Shown: positions 49,137-59,622, numbered from the stretch's first letter. The stretch is DNA of 64,000 nucleotides from Synechococcus sp. PCC 7336 (GCF_000332275.1 NZ_CM001776.1:2562789-2626788), one strand, 5' to 3'. The notes: generated by a model not told the origin, from the sequence alone. Translations and numbers: made by a program.

Positions 49137-49441
49137 AGCTCTCCTTCTTCATAGCGACGAATTTCCCGCTTAGTCGCTCGTCTTGCCGAAATGATTTGCA
49201 CGTCAATAACATCTTCATACTCGTCAGCCGTATGAACGACCAGCAAATACTGACCACCCATCTTCCTTCCCAGTGTAATCCAGTGTTCTTCGAACAAACT
49301 GTGCTCTTCATCAAAAAGCGTCAGAGCCATAGGATCTTCAAAAACCCCCTCCGCCTCTCGAAAGCTAACTCCATGTTTCTCGAGATTGGTCCGAGCCTTA
49401 AGCGGGTCCCACTGAAAACGATACTGCATCCCACTGCTCAA
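49133..49441 (-). CDS. brnT: BrnT-type RNase toxin
   Basis: A 102-residue protein; an ATG at 49429 would start at MQYRFQWDPLKA and may be the true start. FQWDPLKARTNLEKHGVSFR then EAEGVFEDPMALTLFDEEHS and IISARRATKREIRRYEEG cover the whole BrnT fold with its basic catalytic residues. Together with BrnA it forms a type II toxin-antitoxin pair. Confidence 0.87.
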   Translation of the reverse strand: MSSGMQYRFQWDPLKARTNLEKHGVSFREAEGVFEDPMALTLFDEEHSLFEEHWITLGRKMGGQYLLVVHTADEYEDVIDVQIISARRATKREIRRYEEGEL

Positions 49442-49624
49442 GCGAGTGCCTCATTTTGGGCTTCGACTTGTTTCTATCTCATCAGCAAACGCTCGTTTGG
49501 CATTGTGCTTGAGGATCAAGCTTTCTAGCAGCGCCTTAACAATTTTGATTTCCTCATCATCGAACCGCACCCTCAGCTATCGGCTGCCCCAAAAGAACCG
49601 CCAATCCGGCGCGGCCATCCGCAT

Positions 49625-49655
49625 GTGAATTCCGGCCATAGTTTCCGGAATTCAC
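49625..49655. repeat. Palindromic copy of the CCGGCCATA repeat
   Basis: GTGAATTCCGG, 9 bp, CCGGAATTCAC. It interrupts the IS1182-type fragment and matches the motif next to the tyrosine recombinase at 45537-45557. Confidence 0.6.
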
Positions 49656-50058
49656 AACGTTCCTGAGCGCGAGCCAGCAACTTATCGAGCAGTTGTTGTT
49701 CCACACCGCCACGCACTAATCGTTGGCGAAATTCGCTCAGCACTGAAGCATCAATGCCGGGATCGTCTAACTCCAGACTCAAGGCATATTTCCAATCAAT
49801 ACGCCCCCGCACCTCATCCGCTGCTTGCCGGTCGCTTAAATCGCCGATGTATTGCATCACCGCAATCATGGCTGGTCGCCCTGGCGGCTGGCCTGGTTGT
49901 CCTCGCTGCCCAAATAAGCTCTTGAAGTCCTCATCCTCGTAGGGAGAGCCCAATTCATCCCGCAAGTTCATCGCAGTCGTCCCTTTTGGAAACGCTTGAT
50001 GGGCTACGGATGCTGTTTGCTCGGGAATGGGAGGAATCTTTTGGGGCATGCAGGACAT
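49630..50058 (-). pseudogene. IS1182-type transposase, N-terminal fragment
   Basis: From 50058 the frame reads AMNLRDELGSPYEDEDFKSL, GRPAMIAVMQYIGDLSDRQA and VLSEFRQRLVRGGVEQQLLD, the N-terminal domain of IS1182/IS5-like transposases. It breaks at about 49655, where a CCGGCCATAGTTTCCGGAATT repeat begins. The DDE core is absent. Confidence 0.8.
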
Positions 50059-50452
50059 GGCTAGCTACCTCATAACGCACTCGCTCGCGATTAGACAGCA
50101 TCGGTTTTAAACAGAGAAATAGTCTGAAATGCCGAGTGGATAAGGGATTTCTACTTTGGAGACAAAGATTGCCTGTACCTTTGTACCGTCGGCCTTCCAG
50201 TTTATTCCTGCCGCCTAGTTCCGCAGAGTATGTCTATTCTGACAGCCCGCTATTCGAGCAGACTTACCATCCTTGGGCCTCCTTCCCTTTGACTCACGGC
50301 AGCTAACACTGGCCAGTATCTGCAGTAGTATTACGCTTTGTTGAATTCGCCAGCAGGATCAATTTTGGGAGAGGGGCTGGGGGTGAGGGCCATTCAGAGC
50401 CATCGAACTCAGGTTTTATGAAGAATTGGGCATTTCTACGTTACCCTGTCCT
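50059..50452. other. Gap with no supported gene
   Basis: 394 bp upstream of the IS1182 fragment and downstream of the ABC-F gene. No repeat, RNA or ORF of note. Confidence 0.4.
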
Positions 50453-52378
50453 TTACGACTCCATCTCAGCCAGCTCCAGCCAACGTTCGGTCGCCAGATC
50501 GATGTCTGCACTCAACTCAGCGAGTTGTTCCGAGAGTTTTTGCACTTCGCTAAAGCCACTCGGAGGATTATTGTAGAGCTGTTTCTCCAGATCCTCCTTC
50601 TGTGCTTCCAACGTGGGAATTTTGAGTTCGAGTTCTTCTAATTCGCGGCGCTGATAATTGGAGAGGCGTCGGCGTTTGGGCGCTGTAGATTTTTCTTTCA
50701 GGGGCTTGTCAGACTTGGCTGTTTTAGGGACTGTCTTCTCTTCTGCTTTGGCTTCTGTTGCTTCAGCTTGTTTGTAATCTAAGTAAATGGAGTAATTGCC
50801 GGGATATTGGCGTAAACGACCGCCCGGTTCGAGGGCAAAGATGCGATCGACCGTGCGATCGAGGAAATAGCGATCGTGGGAAACGGCGATCGCGCAGCCA
50901 GTGAAATCTTCAAGATATTCTTCCAAAACTGCCAGGGTTTGAACGTCGAGATCGTTGGTGGGCTCGTCGAGAACGAGCACATTGGGGGCACTCATCAAAA
51001 CCCGCAGGAGGAAGAGGCGACGTTTTTCGCCACCGGAGAGTTTGTGGATGGGGGTGTATTGCCGATCGCTGCTAAACAGAAAGCGCTCCAGCATTTGAGA
51101 AGCACTGATTTGGCTGCCATCGGCAGTGCTAACATACGAGGCTACATCTTTGATGTATTCGATGACCCGCTGCTGTTGCTCGATCGCGCTCAAAATCTGC
51201 TCGGAATGTTGATCGAAATAGCCAATGTGGATGGTAGAACCGATTTCCACTGTTCCCGAATCGGGTTCCAGGCGTCCGGTGATGATGTCGAGCAGGGTTG
51301 ATTTGCCCGCACCGTTGCCACCAATAATGCCGATGCGATCTTCGGGGCTGAATTCGTAGCTGAAATTTGAGATCAGCCTGCGCCCGTTATAGGCTTTTGA
51401 GACTGCTTGCAGCTCAATCACCTTTTTGCCGATACGGCGTCCGGGGGTATCGATCTCGACTTTGCCTTGCACTGACTTGAATTCGCGATCCTGCATGTCG
51501 CCAATGCGATCGATTCTGGCTTTCTGCTTCGTGCTTCTGGCTTTAGGACCGCGTTTGAGCCATGCCAGTTCCCGACGGAGAACCCCCTGGTGCTTGCGTT
51601 GAGACTGGACTGCGGCAGCTTCGGCGGCGACTTTCTTTTCGAGGTAGTAGGAATAGTTACCAGCGTAGGCGTAGAGATCGCCGCGATCGATTTCGAGGAT
51701 GCGGTTGGTGACGCGATCGAGAAAGTAGCGATCGTGGGTAATCAGGAGAATGGCACCGCGATAGTCGCTCAAATAGGTTTGCAGCCATTCAACAGAGACT
51801 GCGTCGAGATGGTTGGTGGGCTCGTCCATTAAGAGCAGGTCGGGTTCGCTCAGGAGGGCGGTGGCAAGGGCAATGCGTTTGCGATAGCCGCCAGAGAGGG
51901 TACCGACTTTGGCCTCGAAATTGTCGATCCCGAGTTTGCTGAGGACGATTTTGGCTTTGGTTTCGAGGTCCCACGCACCGGCCTGTTCGATCTTCTCGGT
52001 CGCGCTGGTAAGGCGGCTCATGAGTTGAGCTAACTCGTCTTCTGGGGCACGGGCAATTTTGTGGGACAGATCTTCGTATTGTCGAATTAGCTTCATTTGC
52101 TCGCTGCTGTCGGCGAAAATTTGTTCGAGGACGGTGAGTTCTTCGCTGACATCGGGTTGTTGGGGCAAGTAGACGATGGTTGCCCCAGATTTGACGAGGC
52201 GTTGCCCTCCATCAATGGGCTCAATGCCTGCGAGCATTTTGAGTAGGGTGGATTTTCCAGAGCCGTTAACGCCGATCAGCCCGACTTTATCGTTCTCGTC
52301 GATGCTGAAGCTGGCATCGCGCAGAATCTCCTTGATGCCGAAGTCTTTGTGGAGGGATTGCAGGGTTAGGATACTCAT
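50453..52378 (-). CDS. ABC-F family ATPase (Uup-like)
   Basis: A 641-residue protein from the ATG at 52378 (MSILTLQSLHKDFG); a longer upstream frame has no family match. Two ATPase domains: GVNGSGKST, LSGGYRKRIALATALL, LLMDEPTNHLD; and GGNGAGKST, LSGGEKRRLFLLRVLM, VLVLDEPTNDLD. A linker lies between. The C-terminal ~100 residues form a lysine-rich stretch and a coiled coil (LEELELKIPTLEAQKEDLEK), as in Uup. ABC-F proteins act on ribosomes or DNA junctions and have no transmembrane part. Confidence 0.9.
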   Translation of the reverse strand: MSILTLQSLHKDFGIKEILRDASFSIDENDKVGLIGVNGSGKSTLLKMLAGIEPIDGGQRLVKSGATIVYLPQQPDVSEELTVLEQIFADSSEQMKLIRQYEDLSHKIARAPEDELAQLMSRLTSATEKIEQAGAWDLETKAKIVLSKLGIDNFEAKVGTLSGGYRKRIALATALLSEPDLLLMDEPTNHLDAVSVEWLQTYLSDYRGAILLITHDRYFLDRVTNRILEIDRGDLYAYAGNYSYYLEKKVAAEAAAVQSQRKHQGVLRRELAWLKRGPKARSTKQKARIDRIGDMQDREFKSVQGKVEIDTPGRRIGKKVIELQAVSKAYNGRRLISNFSYEFSPEDRIGIIGGNGAGKSTLLDIITGRLEPDSGTVEIGSTIHIGYFDQHSEQILSAIEQQQRVIEYIKDVASYVSTADGSQISASQMLERFLFSSDRQYTPIHKLSGGEKRRLFLLRVLMSAPNVLVLDEPTNDLDVQTLAVLEEYLEDFTGCAIAVSHDRYFLDRTVDRIFALEPGGRLRQYPGNYSIYLDYKQAEATEAKAEEKTVPKTAKSDKPLKEKSTAPKRRRLSNYQRRELEELELKIPTLEAQKEDLEKQLYNNPPSGFSEVQKLSEQLAELSADIDLATERWLELAEMES

Positions 52379-52626
52379 GAGGTATAAGGCGAGATCGGGG
52401 CTGAGCGGGGGCGATCGGTCGAGGTTCAGATTGGCTGAGATTGACGCTAACAGTCTCACATACTCAATCCTACTGCTCGCATAAGAGCGCTCGGGTCCAG
52501 GAGCTGTCCATTTCAAACGGGAGGGGTTTGGCAGCCAAAACCCGCGAGCGCCCTCTGTCTTTGGCACCTCGCAGATACCCCGCTCGCCTATCTCCCATTT
52601 GTTCAATTCAACTCAACGAGAAACCG

Positions 52627-54015
52627 ATGACCGAGTGGACCGAGAACACCGTTGCCGAGCCGCCTGTCATGTCGGAGCGATCGCCTGCTAGCCCTGCCCC
52701 AGAAGAGCCGACTTCTCCCCCAGTAGAGGAGGAATCGGGTCGGTATCGAGATGTCTTGAAAAACCGCAATTTCTTAGCCCTATGGAGCGGTCAGGTCTTT
52801 TCGCAACTCTCGGATAAGATCTTTCTCGTGCTGTTGGTGGCCCTGATTGCCGCCCACTTTCAAGCCGGACGGGAATCGATTAGTGGTTGGGTCTCGGCGG
52901 TGATGGTGGCATTCACCATTCCGGCCGTGCTGTTTGGCTCGCTGGCCGGGGTCTATGTCGATCGCTGGTCGAAGAAATGGGTCATGGTCGGTACCAATCT
53001 GGTGCGGGGGCTATTGGTTTTGGCCGTGCCGAGCGTACTGTGGCTGTTTGGCGAAGATGCCGCGATCGCCGGCTGGCCGATGGGATTTCTAGCTCTACTG
53101 GCCATTACCTTCACCGTCTCCACCCTCACCCAATTTTTTGCCCCCGCCGAACAAACTGCCATTCCGCTCATCGTCAAGAAGCGCTACCTATTACCTGCGA
53201 ACTCCCTTTACACCACAACCATGATGGCTTCGGTCATTATCGGTTTTGCGATTGGCGAGCCCCTACTCGATTTGGCCAACCGCGTTTCCGAGTGGCTGTC
53301 CTTTGGCCCCGAGTTGGGGTCTGAAGTCTTTGTGGCGGGAGGATATCTGCTGGCCGGAGCAATCTTATTTGCAATGGTGACGGGAGAGGGCGATCGCGAC
53401 TCCACCGCAGGCGATCGCCACATCTGGGCCGACTTAAAAGAAGGATTGCAATATTTGAGGCAAACAAACCGGGTTCGTGCTGCCATTATTCAACTGGTGA
53501 TTTTATTCTCGATCTTTGCAGCGCTGGCCGTTTTGGCAGTGCGCTTGGCGGAATTGATTCCTCAACTAGAAGCCGAGGAGTTTGGCATCCTCTTAGCCTC
53601 TGCTGGCATCGGTATGGGGTTGGGGGCATTAGTAGTGGGTAAGTGGGGCGATCGCCTGCCTCGGTCGGTCTGTAGCGGCTTGGGGTCCCTCGGCATGGCT
53701 GCAGCTCTGACGGTACTGGCGCTCGTGCCCGAGCAACTGTGGCCCAGTCTGTTCGCTATTGGGGTACTGGGGTTTTCGGGTGCTGTCGTGGGAGTCCCGA
53801 TGCAGACGTTAATCCAAGAGCAAACCCCGGCTGACTTGCGAGGCAAGGTTTTCGGCCTGCAAAATAATGCTATCAATATTGCCCTTTCGCTGCCTCTGGC
53901 CTTGGCTGGCCTTGCAGAAGCCAAATTTGGTTTGGCCCCAGTATTGTGGAGCCTAGCCGCGATTTCGGGAGTGTCGGGGACATTGTTGGGACTACTGAGC
54001 AATCGATCCCAATGA
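52627..54015 (+). CDS. MFS transporter
   Basis: A 462-residue protein from the ATG at 52627; the longer frame to 52441 overlaps the promoter region of the ABC-F gene. A proline- and acid-rich N-terminal ~50 residues precede FLALWSGQVFSQLSDKIFLV, the first of about 11-12 membrane helices. GVYVDRWSKKWVMVGTNLVR is the loop-2 motif of the DHA3-like/enterobactin-exporter type family, and VGVPMQTLIQEQTPADLRGK is a second signature. The cargo is not evident. Confidence 0.85.
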   Translation: MTEWTENTVAEPPVMSERSPASPAPEEPTSPPVEEESGRYRDVLKNRNFLALWSGQVFSQLSDKIFLVLLVALIAAHFQAGRESISGWVSAVMVAFTIPAVLFGSLAGVYVDRWSKKWVMVGTNLVRGLLVLAVPSVLWLFGEDAAIAGWPMGFLALLAITFTVSTLTQFFAPAEQTAIPLIVKKRYLLPANSLYTTTMMASVIIGFAIGEPLLDLANRVSEWLSFGPELGSEVFVAGGYLLAGAILFAMVTGEGDRDSTAGDRHIWADLKEGLQYLRQTNRVRAAIIQLVILFSIFAALAVLAVRLAELIPQLEAEEFGILLASAGIGMGLGALVVGKWGDRLPRSVCSGLGSLGMAAALTVLALVPEQLWPSLFAIGVLGFSGAVVGVPMQTLIQEQTPADLRGKVFGLQNNAINIALSLPLALAGLAEAKFGLAPVLWSLAAISGVSGTLLGLLSNRSQ

Positions 54016-54203
54016 GGTTTGCTGTCTTGCGAGCCGATCTGCCGCTCGAACGACACTGCCGACACTATTGAATCGGCAACTCGGTTTCTATGCCAGGGGC
54101 TCGGGTGCGGCAGAGGTTCTCATTCCCGCTGCTGGCTCGCTTGTATTAAGCGATTGAGATATTCTCCATGCCCGATTTGAATGCCTTCTAGGATTGAAAT
54201 CAG

Positions 54204-55802
54204 ATGGCCTTCGCGGCATACACCGACGGGAGAGCGATATCCTTGCAAACACTCAACCCTAGCTCCGAGACTGCAGCCGAGCGCTTCCAGCACCTGCAAG
54301 GCAAACTGCGGGACTACTGGCAGGCGATCGAAGAATCCAACACCAGCGAATACACCATGCTGGTGCTCCCCTCCCTCAGCCTCGACCAGCGGGAAATGCA
54401 AAAGATTCCGGGGGTGCATCACTACGAAGAACGCCTCCTGTTCTCCCTCATCCGCCTGCAAAATCCCCGCGCCCGCGTCATCTATATCACCTCGCAACCG
54501 CTCTCCCCCATCGTCGTTGACTATTACCTCCACCTACTCTCCGGCATTCCCTTCTCCCACGCCCGCGATCGCCTACTGCTGCTCTCCACCTATGACGGCT
54601 CCCAAAAACCCCTCTCCCAAAAGCTGCTCGAACGCCCCCGCCTGATGGAGCGCATTCGCCGTGCCCTGCACGTCACCTCCTCCACCTACGCCATCTGCTA
54701 CAACTCCACCCCCTGGGAACGGGAACTATCCTTGCAATTGGAGGTGCCTCTATTCGCCCTCAACCCCGACTTACTCTATTGGGGTACCAAAAGTGGCAGC
54801 CGCCAAATCTTTGCCGAATGCGGCATTCCCCACCCCGATGGCAGCGACTTGGTGCAGTCGGTGGAGGATCTCGCCGTTGCTGCCGCCGACCTGTGGGAGC
54901 GCCAGCCCCATCTGAAGCGGATGGTGATCAAACTCAATCAGGGGTTTTCCGGCGAAGGGAATGCCTTACTCGATTTGCAGCCCTTCGAGATCGCGGCTCC
55001 CGGTGCAGCCTCTCACTGCGAACGAGTTGCCGTATTGCAAGGGGGATTCGCTTTGGCTAGCTTCCAAGCGCAGGGGGAAACTTGGGAAAACTTCTCCAGC
55101 CGCATTCCAGAATTGGGGGCGATTGTGGAAGCGTTTGTGGAGGGGAAGCACAAACGATCGCCTAGCGTACAGATGGTCATTCTCCCCAGCGGCGAAGTGG
55201 AAGTGCTCTCCACCCACGACCAAATTTTGGGCGGTCCAGACGGTCAAATTTATTTGGGCTGCCAGTTCCCGGCAGATGCCGACTATCGCCTGCGCCTGCA
55301 GGAATTGGGCCAGGCGATCGGGCGCAATTTATCCCAAAAGGGTGCCCTCGAGCGGTTTGGTGTGGATTTTATTGCCGTTCGCGATCCGGCCAAAACGGGT
55401 GTGGAGGCTTGGGATCTGCAGGCGATCGAAATTAACCTCCGCAAAGGGGGCACCACCCATCCTCAAATGACCCTCAAGCTACTCACAGACGGTCATTACG
55501 ATCTCGAGAATGGCTTGTTCTACAGTCCCCACGGTCAGGCAAAGTACTATACCGCCACCGATAATCTGAAAAAGGAGCAATACCGAGGCCTATTGCCCAC
55601 TGATTTGATGGATATCATTGCTCTGCACCGGCTGCACTTCGACAGCAGCACCGAAACTGGAACGCTCTTTCACCTCATGGGCACACTGTCCGAGTTTGGC
55701 AAAGTGGGATTGACCAGTATTGGCAACTCACCTGAGCAGGCGGAGACGATCTACCGTCAAGTCGTCAAGGTGTTGGATGCAGAAACGCAGTTGGAAGCAT
55801 AG
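54204..55802 (+). CDS. ATP-grasp peptide-ligase-like protein (PGM1-related)
   Basis: A 532-residue protein. EERLLFSLIRLQNPRARVIY and YLHLLSGIPFSHARDRLLLL form an N-terminal domain typical of cyanobacterial PGM1-related peptide-ligase-like proteins. MVIKLNQGFSGEGNALLDL is the ATP-grasp lysine/glycine loop; GAIVEAFVEGKHKRSPSVQM, then DLQAIEINLRKGGTTHPQMT is the metal-binding end. The family forms amide bonds or acts on carboxylates; the product here is unknown. It lies 70 bp before carA on the same strand. Confidence 0.75.
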   Translation: MAFAAYTDGRAISLQTLNPSSETAAERFQHLQGKLRDYWQAIEESNTSEYTMLVLPSLSLDQREMQKIPGVHHYEERLLFSLIRLQNPRARVIYITSQPLSPIVVDYYLHLLSGIPFSHARDRLLLLSTYDGSQKPLSQKLLERPRLMERIRRALHVTSSTYAICYNSTPWERELSLQLEVPLFALNPDLLYWGTKSGSRQIFAECGIPHPDGSDLVQSVEDLAVAAADLWERQPHLKRMVIKLNQGFSGEGNALLDLQPFEIAAPGAASHCERVAVLQGGFALASFQAQGETWENFSSRIPELGAIVEAFVEGKHKRSPSVQMVILPSGEVEVLSTHDQILGGPDGQIYLGCQFPADADYRLRLQELGQAIGRNLSQKGALERFGVDFIAVRDPAKTGVEAWDLQAIEINLRKGGTTHPQMTLKLLTDGHYDLENGLFYSPHGQAKYYTATDNLKKEQYRGLLPTDLMDIIALHRLHFDSSTETGTLFHLMGTLSEFGKVGLTSIGNSPEQAETIYRQVVKVLDAETQLEA

Positions 55803-55872
55803 CGCGGCCAAACTCCACCGACAACTATCCCCCAAACGCTATGATTAGTTGGCGATTTTGGCCTCACCTACT

Positions 55873-57042
55873 ATGCTCGACCCCCATCGCGCCTCCCGCA
55901 AACCCGCGCTACTGGTGTTAGCAGACGGCACCACCTATCGCGGCTGGTCGTTTGGCGCTGAAGGGACCACCCTCGGAGAGGTGGTCTTCAACACGGGTAT
56001 GACTGGCTACCAAGAAGTCATGACCGACCCCAGTTATTGCGGTCAAATTGTCACGTTTACCTATCCCGAACTGGGCAACACCGGCATTAACGACCTCGAC
56101 AGCGAATCCGATCGCCCCCAAATCAAGGGAGTCATTGCCCGCAACATCTCCCGCATGCCCAGCAACTGGCGCAGCCAGACCCCCCTGCCCGAGTATCTGA
56201 AACAGCACGGCATCGTCGCCATCTACGGCATCGACACCCGCGCCCTCACCCGCAAAATTCGTAGCGAAGGGGCCACCAATGGCGGCATTTCTACAGAGAT
56301 TGCAGATCCCGCAACGCTCTTAGCCAAAGTTCGTGCGATTCCATCGATGGCCGGTTTGAATTTGGCCGCAGTGGTGACTGCAAGCGAGGCTTATGAATGG
56401 CTAGAGCCGACCTGCGACGAATGGGTATATGGGGAGATTGAGGGCGATCGCAATCCAACTCTGACCGTTGTGGCGATCGACTTCGGCGTCAAGCGCAACA
56501 TTCTCCGCCGCCTCGCCAGCTACGGCTGCCGCGTCATCGTCCTGCCCGCAGCGGCTACTCCCGAAGACATCTTGAAGCACAACCCCGACGGCATTTTCCT
56601 CTCCAACGGCCCCGGCGACCCCGCTGCCGTCACCCAGGGTATTGCAACCACCAAAGCCTTGTTAGAGCAGGGCAAGCCCATGTTTGGCATCTGCCTGGGC
56701 CACCAAATTCTCAGCCTAGCGATGGGCAGCGACACCTTCAAACTCAAATTCGGCCATCGCGGTCTCAATCAACCCTGCGGCCTCGATCGCCAGGTGGAAA
56801 TCACCAGCCAAAACCACGGTTTTTCCGTCTCTGCCGATGCCATCAACGCCGAGGCAGACTTCGAAATCACCCATCTCAACCTCAACGATCGCACCATTGC
56901 CGGCATCCGGCACAAAACCTTACCCATTTTCTCGGTGCAATACCACCCCGAAGCCAGCCCCGGCCCCCACGATGCCGATTACTTATTCGGTCAATTTGTC
57001 ACTGCCATGCGCCAACATGCCGCCCAGCCAGAGGCTATCTAG
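55873..57042 (+). CDS. carA: Carbamoyl-phosphate synthase small subunit
   Basis: A 389-residue protein from the ATG at 55873 ([20 protein letters not shown]); a TTG at 55849 is less likely. N-terminal [20 protein letters not shown] is the CarA signature. The glutaminase domain has [24 protein letters not shown] (nucleophile Cys) and [15 protein letters not shown] (His, Glu). It releases ammonia from glutamine for carbamoyl phosphate, the first step toward pyrimidines and arginine. It is followed 32 bp later by pyrE. Confidence 0.96.
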   Translation: MLDPHRASRKPALLVLADGTTYRGWSFGAEGTTLGEVVFNTGMTGYQEVMTDPSYCGQIVTFTYPELGNTGINDLDSESDRPQIKGVIARNISRMPSNWRSQTPLPEYLKQHGIVAIYGIDTRALTRKIRSEGATNGGISTEIADPATLLAKVRAIPSMAGLNLAAVVTASEAYEWLEPTCDEWVYGEIEGDRNPTLTVVAIDFGVKRNILRRLASYGCRVIVLPAAATPEDILKHNPDGIFLSNGPGDPAAVTQGIATTKALLEQGKPMFGICLGHQILSLAMGSDTFKLKFGHRGLNQPCGLDRQVEITSQNHGFSVSADAINAEADFEITHLNLNDRTIAGIRHKTLPIFSVQYHPEASPGPHDADYLFGQFVTAMRQHAAQPEAI

Positions 57043-57074
57043 CTCGTTCGCATCAAGTCAACTCACCTTCAACC

Positions 57075-57677
57075 ATGCTGCTACTATCGCGATCGCCCCT
57101 CACTCTTGCTCCTGCCGAACAAAAACAAGCCCTCATCTATCTCATCCGCGAACTCGCCTACCGAGAAGGAGACTTCACCCTCGCATCGGGCCAAAAGAGC
57201 AGCTATTACATCAACTGCAAACCCGTCACCCTACACCCCCAAGGGGCATATCTGGTGGGGCAACTACTGCTCGCCGAGCTGCCTGCCAGTACCCAAGCTG
57301 TAGCCGGTCTCACTCTTGGCGCCGACCCAATTGTTTCTGCTGTCAGCATCGCCTCTGTCTACAACACCGAGGGGCTGACGAATCTGCCCGCCCTCATTGT
57401 CCGCAAGCAAGCGAAGGGTCACGGCACCCAAGCCTATATCGAAGGCCCCGCATTGGCGGAAAACACCTGTATCTGGATTCTGGAAGATGTCGTCACGACC
57501 GGTGCTTCTGCCTTGCAGGCAGCGGAGCGAATCGCGGGTGCAGGTTACGAGGTGGGCGGAATTCTAGCTTTGGTCGATCGCGAACAGGGGGGAGCCGAGT
57601 GCTACGCCAGCGCAAAGCTGCCGTTTCGCCGTCTCCTCACCATTGAGGATATCCGCACGGCGATCGTTCGCTTCTGA
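57075..57677 (+). CDS. pyrE: Orotate phosphoribosyltransferase
   Basis: A 200-residue protein. FTLASGQKSSYYINCKPVTL and AGLTLGADPIVSAVSIASVY are the OPRT N-terminal signatures, RKQAKGHGTQAYIEGP the flexible catalytic loop, WILEDVVTTGASALQAAERI the PRPP-binding motif. It makes OMP from orotate and PRPP. Together with carA, 32 bp upstream, it suggests a pyrimidine operon. Confidence 0.95.
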   Translation: MLLLSRSPLTLAPAEQKQALIYLIRELAYREGDFTLASGQKSSYYINCKPVTLHPQGAYLVGQLLLAELPASTQAVAGLTLGADPIVSAVSIASVYNTEGLTNLPALIVRKQAKGHGTQAYIEGPALAENTCIWILEDVVTTGASALQAAERIAGAGYEVGGILALVDREQGGAECYASAKLPFRRLLTIEDIRTAIVRF

Positions 57678-57739
57678 CTAAATCTCGGGGTTTTCCGCCT
57701 AGGGGGCAATGGTTTTCTGCTCTCATAGATATAACCTGA

Positions 57740-57761
57740 GTTCGACAGGCGTCTGTCGAAC
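57740..57761. terminator. Hairpin after pyrE
   Basis: GTTCGACAG, 4-nt loop, CTGTCGAAC: a perfect 9-bp stem 62 bp after the pyrE stop. It is not followed by a T-run. Confidence 0.45.
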
Positions 57762-57889
57762 TGACGTAGATATAAGGGGGCTAATGCTAGGGTAATCACT
57801 TTCTGTTTTTTAGGTTAACTTTCCCCATGCAAGATTTGCGTTGTCCATATAACGGTTAAGCGGTCGGATGAACATGCTATTTTTCTAGC

Positions 57890-58397
57890 ATCCTGCGCGA
57901 TCGCGCAGTCACTCGGAGTCAGTTCGGGGAGTCAAGTCTACGAACAACTACTCAGCCTGGTGAGACGAGCTAACGAGCAACTCAAGCAACAGGGGCTCAA
58001 CCGCCAATCCCACCTCAAGTTTGCTCAGGCCACTCAACAGATGAATCTCTCAGAACAAGGGCAAGCCTTGAGAACGCAGGTGATTGACTATATCCAGCAG
58101 CAAGGGAGTTCCCTCGATGACACCCAAACTTGGGTGGCTAGCTCAGATGTGCTTGAGTCACTGTTTGGCAAATATAAGCTCTTTAGCCAGCGCAGTCCGT
58201 TGCAAGAGGTCGGGCGACTGATTCTGACGCTCCCGTTATGTACCGTCCAGTTGACAGTACCCTTAGTCAAACGAGCGCTCGAAACCATGCGAGGGATAGA
58301 TGTCGACAATTGGGCAAAGCAGGTGCTCGGCATCTCCATGTTCGCTCAGCGAAGGGCGGCCTTCAAGCAACAAGAAGGAGACACAAAAGTAGCATGA
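57890..58397 (+). pseudogene. C-terminal fragment of a transposase
   Basis: Plus frame, from about QSLGVSSGSQVYEQLLSLVR at 57910 on, ending in a stop at 58395-58397. SSDVLESLFGKYKLFSQRSP, then LTLPLCTVQLTVPLVKRALE and ISMFAQRRAAF is the typical end of a cyanobacterial DDE transposase (unassigned group). The first catalytic part is missing and no start codon is supported before GTG 57960. The rest of the element is not seen. Confidence 0.65.
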
Positions 58398-58572
58398 AAA
58401 ATACTCGTCAAACCCTGTCAGAATCCACTCCCTAGGCTGGAGCTGGTTGCTCGGGCAGTGAGAGAACTACTGTATCCCCCTCCAGCGCTACTCCCCACCA
58501 TCTTTACCAAATCACCATCAGCGACACTGCAGCCAGCGCTACGATAGAGTGAGCTCAATTGGAGCAGAGCTG

Positions 58573-59298
58573 ATGGTACAGTTCAAACCCCGCCAACACC
58601 TCCCCACTCAAGACGAACTGCCCGAAACTGACTTTGCCCCTGTGGATAGCGAATTGCAAACGCTCGTCGCCAGCCTCCTGGGCGACATCCTCGCTTGGCA
58701 CTGGCGCGATCGCAATGATTGGTTCTGGGGCATCAACTTAGGGGTTTATTACAAACTCAATACACCTGCCATTGTCCCCGATGGCTTCTTGAGCCTGGGG
58801 GTGGCACACTTCGATCGCTCGGATGGCAGACAGAGCTATGTGGTCTGGCATGAGGGCGCGCTCCCCATTCTGGTTATGGAATACGTCTCTCGCAGCTACG
58901 GGCAAGAGTACGGCTCCAAGCTGGCAGACTACGCCAGTATCGGAGTGTTGTACTACGCGATCTACAATCCCGTTTACTGCTCCCGCAAACGGCGTCAGCC
59001 CCTAGAGATTTACCGACTTGAAGGCGATCGCTACGTCTTGCTGGAGGGCGACCCTGTTTGGTTGCCCGAGATTGGCCTGGGCTTGGGCAGAGAGACTGGC
59101 ACTTACCGAAATTGCCAGAGAGAGTGGCTGTACTGGTACGACCGAGAGGGGAATCGACTGACGGCACCTGCAGAGGTCGCCGAGCAGGAGCGACAGTTAC
59201 GCGAGCAGGAGAGCCTGCGGGCCGATCGGGAACGCTTGAGGGCCGAACAACTGCTGGATAAACTCCGACAAAAGGGAATCGATCCAGATACGCTCTAA
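58573..59298 (+). CDS. Uma2 family endonuclease-like protein
   Basis: A 241-residue protein from the ATG at 58573, preceded by GGAGCAGAGCTG. PAIVPDGFLSLGVAHF and LPILVMEYVSRSYGQEYGSK then YASIGVLYYAIYNP are the PD-(D/E)xK-like core of Uma2 (DUF820) proteins, very common in cyanobacteria with unknown substrates. A C-terminal coiled coil (EQERQLREQESLRADRERLR) follows, as in many members. Confidence 0.88.
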   Translation: MVQFKPRQHLPTQDELPETDFAPVDSELQTLVASLLGDILAWHWRDRNDWFWGINLGVYYKLNTPAIVPDGFLSLGVAHFDRSDGRQSYVVWHEGALPILVMEYVSRSYGQEYGSKLADYASIGVLYYAIYNPVYCSRKRRQPLEIYRLEGDRYVLLEGDPVWLPEIGLGLGRETGTYRNCQREWLYWYDREGNRLTAPAEVAEQERQLREQESLRADRERLRAEQLLDKLRQKGIDPDTL

Positions 59299-59417
59299 CC
59301 CGCGAACATACCCATCAAATTCCAACTGGTATTTCCTGTTGCTAGAGCAACTGATACTGCATTCAGGTGATTGGTGCGGAATGAGCAGGGCGGCATGGTT
59401 CAAGAACTGGTGTTTTT

Positions 59418-59504
59418 GGGTAACACTTCGAGCAGAGTGCAGATCTCACAACAGCCAATTTGGTAAGGGTTTGAAGCTTTGATGATTGACCAAAAGTGTT
59501 ACCC
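59418..59504. mobile_element. GGGTAACAC MITE-like repeat, copy 2
   Basis: 87 bp, same terminal GGGTAACAC/GTGTTACCC and interior blocks (GCAGATCT, AAGGGTTTGA, GCTTTGATG) as the copy at 30979. It lies between the Uma2 gene and the CIS AAA ATPase gene. Confidence 0.7.
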
Positions 59505-59622
59505 TCACCCGAGCCCTGCCACCCCGACCAAAGCGCCCAAACCCCAAACTCCAGTTGTCCTTTGGACGGGGAGGAGCAATGCTCGACAGCAGCAGAGTGG
59601 GACGATCGAGAGATGGCTGCGG

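Noticed and set aside
52379-52606. N-terminal extension of the ABC-F frame
   Set aside because: ABC-F proteins start near MSILTLQSLHKDFG; the extra codons overlap the divergent promoter region.
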